Shown here: piece by piece, positions 54,398 to 64,000 of the stretch
How positions within the stretch are numbered: the stretch's first letter is position 1
Layout of the letters: each line of letters opens with the position of its first letter
Assembly: GCF_001414055.1 (NCBI RefSeq)
Contig: NZ_CP013002.1
Coordinates: forward strand, 1,550,001-1,614,000
DNA from: Caulobacter henricii
GTDB taxonomy: Bacteria; Pseudomonadota; Alphaproteobacteria; Caulobacterales; Caulobacteraceae
Direction of reading: 5' to 3'
Length of the DNA: 64,000 nt
The notes under the pieces: generated by a model
What the model saw: only the letters and a program-made list of their open reading frames with translations
The model's database searches: none
What the model was told of the DNA's origin: nothing
Program-made: the position numbers and the translations under genes

Positions 54398-55656
54398 ACC
54401 GTGTTTACACCCGGCGCGCGTCAGTGCGCCTTGCCCTGCTGATGGCCGGTAGCTTGTTGCTCTCCGCGTGTGGCGATGGTGCCAAGCCCTCCGCCGAGGC
54501 CGAAGGGCACGCCGCCAAGGCCGGCGACTTCGAACGTGGCCCGCATCGTGGCCGAATGCTGCGCGCCGGCGATCTGGCCATCGAGATGACCATTTTCGAA
54601 GACGGGGTCGACCCGGAATTCCATGTCTACGCCTATCGCAAGGACAAGCTGGTCGACCCGCGTCAGGTAGAGCTGTCGGTCGAACTGACCCGCCTGGGCG
54701 GCAAGGTTGATAGGTTCCACTTCACGCCGCAGGATGACTATCTGCGCGGGGCGGGCGTGGTGCATGAGCCCCACTCTTTCGACGTGAAGGTGCGCGCCAG
54801 CCAAGGCGGTCAAAGCCATCAGTGGACCTATGCGTCCTACGAAGGCCGAACCACAATCAGCGCCCAGGCTGCCAAGGCCGGGGGCGTGAAGACTGAGATC
54901 GCCGGGGCGGCCGATGTCGCCGAACTGGTCGACATGGCGGGGCGCGTTGAGATCACGCCCGAGGGAAAAAGCGAGGTCCGTGCCTGGTATCCGGGACGGG
55001 TCATGAGCCTGCGTGGCGAACTGGGGACCCAGGTTCGCAAGGGGCAGTTGCTGGCGCGCGTAGAGTCCAGCGAGAGTCTGCAGACCTATTCGATCTTCGC
55101 GCCGATCAGCGGAGTCATCGTTGAGAAGAACCTCAATGTCGGCGATGTGGCCGGCGAGAGGGCGATCTTTGTGATCGCCGATCCGACCAAGCTGCACGCC
55201 GAGTTCTTCGTCTATCCGCGCGATGCCGAAAAGGTGCGTGTAGGACAGCCCGTGCAGGTTCGCAGCCTGGCGAGCGACACCAAGCTGATGGCGCGGGTCG
55301 AAGCCGTGCTGCCGACAGCGGACCTGGCCAGCCAGACCCTTCTGGCGCACGTCCATCTGCCGGAGGGCTCAGCCGCGTTCCGGCCGGGCATGGGCGTCGA
55401 AGGCTCATTCCAGGTCGCGTCCAGCCGGGTTCCGCTGGCGGTTCGCACCAAGTCCCTCCAGCGCTTCCGAGACTTCACGGTCGTCTTCGCCAAGGTGGGA
55501 GACACCTACGAGGTGCGGATGCTGGAACTGGGCCGCCAGACGCCGGAATGGACAGAAGTCCTGGGCGGACTTGAGCCTGGAACCGAATATGTCGCCGATG
55601 GTGCCTTCCTGATCCGCGCGGACATCGAAAAGTCCGGCGCGAGCCACGACCACTAG
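54394..55656 (+). CDS. czcB: CzcB-like membrane-fusion adaptor, probable lipoprotein
   Basis: A 420-residue RND adaptor. LLLSACGDG is a lipobox with the lipidated Cys. A long N-terminal metal-binding-like domain follows, then a barrel-sandwich hybrid (MSLRGELGTQVRKGQLLARV ... GVIVEKNLNVGDVAGE) and a C-terminal His (GASHDH). It bridges the inner-membrane pump and the outer channel. The start overlaps the czcC stop as ATGA, and czcA starts 12 bases after its end. Confidence 0.9.
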   Translation: MNRVYTRRASVRLALLMAGSLLLSACGDGAKPSAEAEGHAAKAGDFERGPHRGRMLRAGDLAIEMTIFEDGVDPEFHVYAYRKDKLVDPRQVELSVELTRLGGKVDRFHFTPQDDYLRGAGVVHEPHSFDVKVRASQGGQSHQWTYASYEGRTTISAQAAKAGGVKTEIAGAADVAELVDMAGRVEITPEGKSEVRAWYPGRVMSLRGELGTQVRKGQLLARVESSESLQTYSIFAPISGVIVEKNLNVGDVAGERAIFVIADPTKLHAEFFVYPRDAEKVRVGQPVQVRSLASDTKLMARVEAVLPTADLASQTLLAHVHLPEGSAAFRPGMGVEGSFQVASSRVPLAVRTKSLQRFRDFTVVFAKVGDTYEVRMLELGRQTPEWTEVLGGLEPGTEYVADGAFLIRADIEKSGASHDH

Positions 55657-58803
<3,147 letters not shown>

Positions 58804-58821
58804 AGGGGCACCGAGTGTTCG

Positions 58822-58853
58822 GGCCGCCCAAGGGGTTACGCCCAAGGGCGGCC
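58822..58853 (+). terminator. GC-rich hairpin after czcA
   Basis: GGCCGCCC (58822-58829) pairs perfectly with GGGCGGCC (58846-58853) 19 bases past the czcA stop; no U run follows, so it is a possible terminator or 3'-end stabiliser. Confidence 0.45.
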
Positions 58854-59149
58854 GGCCGATCAAGTGCTCGGTGGACGGCCTGCGCGGCCCGGCTGGCGAA
58901 CAAGTGGGAGGGCCGACCTGACGCCAGCATTGGCGGGAGAGGCGTCCATTGAGACCCCGCGCGCTCTCAGGGTCGATCGGAGATATGCAGTTGCCCCTAG
59001 CGGGGGCGCTTCAGCAATCCGATTGTCTTCCAGCCTCTCACGAAGGAGAGCCGTGACCGCTGGCCGTTCTTAACCCACGGTGCTGTAACCTAGGTGTGGG
59101 CCGATCGGATGACCCAACTTCAGGCTACGGTCTTATCTATTGAAAAAAT

Positions 59150-59225
59150 TGGTGCCGGTTGCAGGAATCGAACCCGCGACCTTCGGTTTACAAAACCGCT
59201 GCTCTACCAGCTGAGCTAAACCGGC
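59150..59225 (-). tRNA. tRNA-Thr (anticodon TGT)
   Basis: The reverse complement is a 76-base tRNA with CCA encoded: acceptor GCCGGTT/AACCGGC, D arm GCTC...GAGC, anticodon loop TTTGTAA (anticodon TGT) in stem CGGTT/AACCG, and T loop GGTTCGAATCC. Confidence 0.95.
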
Positions 59226-59546
59226 ATCTTTGAAAACATTGGTGTTTTCAGGCTGTCGCGCGACTGTTGTCGGAACACACCCACGCACGGGCTACTCTCT
59301 AGTCGGGCTGCCATGCCCTTGGCAACTGCTACCTAGGCTTTGGTGTCGAAACCCTGACCTTCGGCAAGTTCAGAACGATCTCCCAGTCTAGTGGTTTGCT
59401 GCGCTGAGCGACTTTGACCGGCGCTGCATTCTACCATGGCCAGGCTCGAGTTGAGGGAACCGAGGTGGCCTGACATGCGATGGTCCCGTATCGTCACTAA
59501 GGGGTCGTAAGTGGCATTCCGTAGCTATCGTCTGGGGGCGGCCTTC
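59226..59546. other. Noncoding interval
   Basis: About 320 bases after the tRNA. I see no gene, repeat or RNA here. Confidence 0.5.
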
Positions 59547-59960
59547 TCAACCGGCGCGCGGCTTCAGCTTCAATCCGCCGAGCAGGGCTCCGCCCAAGGT
59601 GTAGGTCAGCAACTGGTAGCCCCCGTCGATCCAAAACAGAGACAGATTTCCTGCCGCATAGACATAGTCCAGCGCGACCACCGTCAGGTCAAAGAACACG
59701 CAAGCGGCCAGACCAACCTTGGCACCGCCTAGCCAGGTGCGTGCCTCCAGCCGACGGATCAGCCAGTCCAGACCGATCAGGATGATCGCCATATTGAGGA
59801 TCCCAAGGCCCATTCGCCATTCGGTCCCGACGAAGTCCGCTTCCGTCATCCCCATCGCCTTCATCCAGGCGGCACTGAGGAGAATGCCATACCAGAGAAT
59901 GCCGATGACTTGCCCGACGACAAGGGCCGCAACCCAGCCCAGCCAGTTTATGGTCTTCAC
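59547..59960 (-). CDS. DUF1761-family small membrane protein
   Basis: A 137-residue protein with four predicted membrane helices. It opens with INWLGWVAALVVGQVIGILW and YGILLSAAWMKAMG, and closes with GGYQLLTYTLGGALLGGLKL. The Trp-Tyr-rich first helix and the W-M-K-A-M-G turn are how I recognise DUF1761. The function is unknown in the family. It is divergent from metG across about 170 bases. Confidence 0.8.
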   Translation of the reverse strand: MKTINWLGWVAALVVGQVIGILWYGILLSAAWMKAMGMTEADFVGTEWRMGLGILNMAIILIGLDWLIRRLEARTWLGGAKVGLAACVFFDLTVVALDYVYAAGNLSLFWIDGGYQLLTYTLGGALLGGLKLKPRAG

Positions 59961-60129
59961 AGGTCAACCTCCCACGATGCCGGATCAGTGTCTCCGGTTC
60001 TCCCCAGAGGCAGGGAGCCTGCATAACTTTGTTTGGTCAACGGTCCGGCGCTTTTGTTTCGCGGCCCGCCCTTCTATATGCGAACGCCTGTTTCCTTGAT
60101 CCCCGACTCCCCCGGAAGATTTCCGCCTC

Positions 60130-61845
60130 ATGGCTCGTATCCTGATCACTTCCGCCTTGCCGTACATCAACGGCATCAAGCACCTGGGCAATCTGGCAGG
60201 ATCCATGCTGCCGGCGGATGTCTACGCGCGCTTCCAGCGGGCCCGGGGTCACGAAACGCTCTATATCTGCGCGACAGACGAACACGGAACTCCGGCTGAA
60301 CTGGCCGCCGCCGCCGCCAGCCAGGACGTGGAGACCTACTGCGCCGAACAGCACGTCCTGCAGCGCGACGTGGCGGAAGCTTTTGGCCTGTCCTGGGACT
60401 GGTTTGGTCGGTCATCCTCGCCGCAGAACCGCAAGCTTACGCAACACTTTGCCGAAGTGCTGGAGGCCAATGGCCTGATCGAGGAACGCGTCGACCAGAT
60501 GGTCTATTCCATCGACGACAAGCGCTTCCTGCCCGACCGCTATATCGAGGGCACCTGCCCGCACTGCGGCTTCGACAAGGCGCGTGGCGACCAGTGCGAC
60601 AACTGCGGCAACCTGCTGGATCCAACCGACCTGAAGAACGCCTATTCGGTGATCTCGGGCTCGCGGAACCTGGAGGTGCGCGACACCCGCCATCTCTATC
60701 TTCTGCAGACCAAGATGGCCGACAAGATCCGGGCCTGGGTCGACAGCCACGCCGAATGGCCGCAGCTGGCCAAGTCGATCGCCTACAAGCATCTGGATGA
60801 GGGCCTTATTGATCGCGGCATCACCCGCGACCTGGCTTGGGGCGTGCCCGTGGTCAAGGACGGCGGGCCACGCCCGGGCATGGAGGGCAAGGTCTTCTAT
60901 GTCTGGTTTGATGCCCCCATCGAATACATCGCCGCGACCCAGGAGTGGGCCGACGCCGAAGAGGGCCGCGACTGGAAGCGCTGGTGGCGGACCGACGAAG
61001 GTGCAGCCGATGTTCGCTATGTCGAGTTCATGGGCAAGGACAATGTCGCCTTCCACACCGTCAGTTTCCCGGCGACCATCCTGGGCTCGGAAGAGCCATG
61101 GAAGAGCGTCGACATGCTCAAAGCCTTCAACTGGCTCAACTGGTATGGCGGCAAGTTCTCGACCAGCAACAAGCGCGGCGTGTTCATGGACGCGGCTCTG
61201 GAAATCCTGCCACCCGACTTCTGGCGCTGGTATCTGACGTCGAACGCGCCTGAGAGCAGCGATACCGCGTTTACGTGGGAGATGTTTGCCAGCGCCGTGA
61301 ACCGCGATCTGGCCGATGTGCTCGGTAACTTCATCAATCGCATCCTGAAGTTCACCGAAGGCAAGTTCGACGGAGTCGTGCCTGAAGGTGGCACGCCTGG
61401 ACCCCTGGAAGAGAAGCTCTTCGCCGACGTATCCGCGCGCCTCACGGATCTTGCCGAACAGATGGACGCCATCGAGGTTCGCAAGAGCGCCCAGGCGCTC
61501 AGGGCCCTTTGGGTGGTCGGCAACGAGTATCTGCAAGAGGCCGCGCCCTGGACGGCGATCAAGACAGATCGCGATCGAGCCGCTGTGATTGTCAGAACAG
61601 CGCTCAACCTGGCTGCGCTTTACGCGAAAATTTCTTCGCCCTTCATCCCGTTTGCCTCAGAAAAGATCGCCGAAGCCTTCTCGCTGTCTTTGCCGGCCGC
61701 CTGGCCCACCAGCGATGCAAGGCATGAGCTCTCGTCTCTTCCGGTCGGTTTGACGGTCCGTGCGCCTGAGGTTTTGTTCAGGAAGATTGACGAGGACATG
61801 ATCGCCGAGTGGGCAGGCCGCTTTGGGGGAGCCGAAGAGGCGTGA
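60130..61845 (+). CDS. metG: Methionyl-tRNA synthetase
   Basis: A 571-residue class I synthetase that charges tRNA-Met. The HIGH-like motif is in [15 protein letters not shown], the zinc knuckle [18 protein letters not shown] sits in the connective peptide, and the KMSKS equivalent is KFSTSNKRG. The anticodon-binding helical domain follows ([20 protein letters not shown]). The C-terminal dimerisation extension of longer MetG proteins is absent. ATG 60130 has no strong ribosome binding site but begins with the expected [15 protein letters not shown]. Confidence 0.96.
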   Translation: MARILITSALPYINGIKHLGNLAGSMLPADVYARFQRARGHETLYICATDEHGTPAELAAAAASQDVETYCAEQHVLQRDVAEAFGLSWDWFGRSSSPQNRKLTQHFAEVLEANGLIEERVDQMVYSIDDKRFLPDRYIEGTCPHCGFDKARGDQCDNCGNLLDPTDLKNAYSVISGSRNLEVRDTRHLYLLQTKMADKIRAWVDSHAEWPQLAKSIAYKHLDEGLIDRGITRDLAWGVPVVKDGGPRPGMEGKVFYVWFDAPIEYIAATQEWADAEEGRDWKRWWRTDEGAADVRYVEFMGKDNVAFHTVSFPATILGSEEPWKSVDMLKAFNWLNWYGGKFSTSNKRGVFMDAALEILPPDFWRWYLTSNAPESSDTAFTWEMFASAVNRDLADVLGNFINRILKFTEGKFDGVVPEGGTPGPLEEKLFADVSARLTDLAEQMDAIEVRKSAQALRALWVVGNEYLQEAAPWTAIKTDRDRAAVIVRTALNLAALYAKISSPFIPFASEKIAEAFSLSLPAAWPTSDARHELSSLPVGLTVRAPEVLFRKIDEDMIAEWAGRFGGAEEA

Positions 61846-61891
61846 TCTTCATGGGCGTCAGGTATGCCGGCCGTTCGGGCGACCTTGGCCG

Positions 61892-63058
61892 ATGAGTAGC
61901 CTGACGCGGCTGAGTATCTTCTACGTCGCGATGTATCTCGGGACCGGTGTGAGCCTGCCTTACATCGGCACCTATCTGCGCGATCGCGGGATGAGTGGCG
62001 CGGCGATCGGCTTGATCCTTGCCATTCCGATGTTGGCCCGGCCATTCACCGGGCCGGCTCTGGCGGTATGGGCTGACGGGTTCACCCTGCGCCGCTCGCC
62101 GATGATCCTTTTGTCGCTGGGTGCGGGCCTGGGCTATGCCGCCCTGCTGATCGCGCCTGGCGCGCTGGGTCTTGCGATCGCATGGTTCATTGGCCAGACC
62201 CTGCTTTCGACGGTCTCACCGCTGGTCGACGTCATGGCCTTGCGAAGGGCGCGCGCTGAATCGTTCAACTACGGCCTGCCCCGCGGGACGGGGTCGACCG
62301 CTTTCATTGTCGCCAACCTGATCATGGGCGTCGTCCTGACTGTGGCGGTGCCAACGGTCATTCCAGTATGGATCGCGGCTTCAGCCTTTCTGACGGCCGT
62401 GGCGGCCCGTCTGGTCATTCCGGCGGACCCCGTCCACACCGATGGGGCCAAACCCATCGGCGCTGATCGCTGGAAGGGCCTCGGAGCGCTGCTGAAGGAC
62501 CGCAACTTCCTGCTGGCTGTGGTCACAGCGGGCCTGATCCAAGGGGCTCATGCCTTCTACTATGGGTTTTCTACAATCCTCTGGCGCGGGCAGGGCATTT
62601 CCGAGCCGGTCATTGGGCTATTGTGGGGTGTCGGCGTCGCGGCAGAGGTGGCGTTCATGTGGTTCCTGGAGCCATGGCGCCGCCGCATCGGACCCGAGAA
62701 GCTGATGATCCTCGGGGGGATCGCGGCGGTCCTGCGTTGGCTGGCCTATGCATTCTCTCCGCCGCTGTGGCTGCTGTTCCCGCTACAGGGCCTCCATGCC
62801 CTGACCTTTGCCGCGAGCTTTCTGGCCTCCTTGCGACTGATCGAAAAGCTGACCCCGCCCGCCAACGCTTCGGCCGCACAGGCGCTTAACTCGGCATTGT
62901 CCGGCGGCTTCACGCTGGGCATTGCCACCCTGCTTGCCGGTCCATTGTTCGATGCCAGCAACGCCTTTGGCTATCTGGCCATGGCGGTTATGGCAGCCTT
63001 GGGCCTGGTTGGAGCCATTGCCCTTAACCGCCGCACCGGGCGCGTTCAGATGGTGTAG
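61892..63058 (+). CDS. MFS transporter (12 helices, MFS_1-like)
   Basis: A 388-residue major facilitator starting [20 protein letters not shown]. The loop 2-3 region [20 protein letters not shown] and the central loop before [20 protein letters not shown] fit the nucleoside/3-phenylpropionate-like MFS_1_like group. ATG 61892 replaces a longer frame that overlaps metG. It starts 46 bases after metG. Its last 13 bases overlap the end of the convergent cysNC gene. Substrate unknown. Confidence 0.88.
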   Translation: MSSLTRLSIFYVAMYLGTGVSLPYIGTYLRDRGMSGAAIGLILAIPMLARPFTGPALAVWADGFTLRRSPMILLSLGAGLGYAALLIAPGALGLAIAWFIGQTLLSTVSPLVDVMALRRARAESFNYGLPRGTGSTAFIVANLIMGVVLTVAVPTVIPVWIAASAFLTAVAARLVIPADPVHTDGAKPIGADRWKGLGALLKDRNFLLAVVTAGLIQGAHAFYYGFSTILWRGQGISEPVIGLLWGVGVAAEVAFMWFLEPWRRRIGPEKLMILGGIAAVLRWLAYAFSPPLWLLFPLQGLHALTFAASFLASLRLIEKLTPPANASAAQALNSALSGGFTLGIATLLAGPLFDASNAFGYLAMAVMAALGLVGAIALNRRTGRVQMV

Positions 63059-64000
63059 TCGTTTTCCTGCCCTTCAAGCCATTCGACGATCCGTTCGGCC
63101 GCTTCAACCGGGCTCATGCTAGTGGTGTCGATGCGCAATTCGGGTGCCTCGGGCGCTTCGTAGGGACTGTCGATGCCTGTGAAGTTCTTTAGCTGACCGG
63201 CGCGCGCCTTGGCATAGAGGCCCTTGACGTCGCGGGCTTCAGCCACGGCGAGCGGGGTGTCTACAAAGACCTCGATGAACTCACCGTCCTCGAGGATCTC
63301 GCGCGCCATTCGCCGCTCAGCGCGGAACGGCGAGATGAAGGCCGTCAGTACGATCAAGCCCGCATCGACCATGAGCTTGGCCACCTCCGCCACCCGGCGG
63401 ATGTTCTCTACCCGGTCTTCTTCCGTGAAGCCCAGGTTCTTGTTGAGACCGTGACGGACATTGTCGCCGTCAAGAAGGTAGGTGTGGCGACCCAGGGCGT
63501 GCAGTCGCTTCTCGACCAGATTGGCGATGGTCGATTTCCCTGCGCCCGAAAGGCCGGTAAGCCAAACAACCTGACCGCGCTGGCTCTTTAGTGCAGCGCG
63601 AGATTGTTTCGTGACGTCCGTATGTTGCCAGTGAATGTTATCTGCCCTTCGCAGCGCGAAGTTCAGCATGCCGGCACCGACCGTACGGTTGCTGATCCGG
63701 TCAATCAGGATGAATCCGCCCAGTTCGCGGTTATCCGCATAGGTCTCGAAGGGCACCGGTTGATCGAGCGACAGATTGACCAGACCGATTTCGTTCAGGG
63801 CCAGCCGCTTGGCGGCCGTCCGTTCCAGCGTATTGACGTTCACCCGGTGCTTTATCTCGGTGACGGAAGCCCCCACGGTCCGAGTGCCGATCTTCAACAG
63901 ATAGGCCCGTCCTGGAGGCAGGGGGTCCTCGTCCAGCCACACAACGGTCGCCTCGAACTGCCCGGCGACCGGGCAGGGGGCTGCCGCCGCCACGATCAGG
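63046..64000 (-). CDS. cysNC: Bifunctional sulfate adenylyltransferase subunit 1 / APS kinase (CysNC), C-terminal part
   Basis: The frame enters from the right edge. The visible part has the end of the CysN elongation-factor-like barrel ([50 protein letters not shown]) and then a full CysC APS kinase: P-loop [44 protein letters not shown] and [10 protein letters not shown]. Together they make APS and PAPS for sulfate assimilation. The N-terminal GTPase domain lies outside the window. Confidence 0.95.
   Translation of the reverse strand, partial: LIVAAAAPCPVAGQFEATVVWLDEDPLPPGRAYLLKIGTRTVGASVTEIKHRVNVNTLERTAAKRLALNEIGLVNLSLDQPVPFETYADNRELGGFILIDRISNRTVGAGMLNFALRRADNIHWQHTDVTKQSRAALKSQRGQVVWLTGLSGAGKSTIANLVEKRLHALGRHTYLLDGDNVRHGLNKNLGFTEEDRVENIRRVAEVAKLMVDAGLIVLTAFISPFRAERRMAREILEDGEFIEVFVDTPLAVAEARDVKGLYAKARAGQLKNFTGIDSPYEAPEAPELRIDTTSMSPVEAAERIVEWLEGQENDYTI

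Noticed and set aside
60412..61536. 374-codon minus-strand frame opposite metG
   Set aside because: Antisense shadow of a clear synthetase; no motif and no ribosome binding site.

Overview
The window reads as chromosome of a high-GC alphaproteobacterium, most likely Caulobacter or a close Caulobacterales relative. The housekeeping part (metG, a cysNC fusion, a czc-type metal efflux operon, a large TonB-dependent receptor with a CocE-type hydrolase, tRNA-Arg and tRNA-Thr genes) fits that group, and one operator has the alphaproteobacterial LexA form GTTC-N7-GTTC. The genus is inferred from protein and motif recognition only; no database was searched.

Bases 1-43,000 are a dense accessory and defence region. 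1-1,635: an ASCH-domain protein and an HNH-nuclease gene broken by an in-frame amber codon. 1,820-4,323: a Thoeris system with a SIR2-SLOG effector (ThsA) flanked by two unlike TIR proteins (ThsB type). 4,760-4,935: short repeated boxes beside a large tyrosine recombinase; related boxes recur in inverted orientation at 42,935-42,975 next to tRNA-Arg, so about 38 kb may be one integrated element or a composite. 7,170-19,674: a four-gene system made of a 1,728-residue helicase with a DUF1998 end, a DrmD-like SNF2 helicase, an Eco57I-type adenine methyltransferase and an HNH nuclease. It resembles both class 1 DISARM and Druantia but has neither standard gene set. The methyltransferase looks as if its specificity end was exchanged, and a frameshifted remnant of the old end lies between it and the HNH gene. 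19,714-25,545: a TnsA-TniA-TniB-TniQ transposition module.

25,783-34,278: a Ner-like regulator with palindromic operators; an operon of a sigma-like protein, an HTH-like partner and an ImmA/IrrE-UvrD-nuclease fusion whose nuclease site looks dead; then a bacterial ubiquitin-like conjugation operon in bilABCD order. A 16-bp box is shared (one mismatch) upstream of both operons, and the bilA leader can pair with its own ribosome binding site. 34,284-40,550: a beta-flower-like protein with an RPA tandem repeat, an rtcB-prfH RNA/ribosome repair operon with two small companion genes, a two-helix membrane protein converging on a possibly DruA-like protein, and a second ASCH protein. 40,752-42,581: a LexA-box-headed cassette with an SRAP/YedK protein.

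43,000-64,000 is ordinary chromosome: tRNA-Arg(CCT); LysR regulator, CocE/NonD hydrolase, TonB receptor, AbgT transporter and CapA-like phosphoesterase (a likely peptide or amide scavenging locus); a His-rich protein plus czcCBA; tRNA-Thr(TGT); a DUF1761 protein; metG; an MFS transporter; and the 3' part of cysNC running off the right edge.
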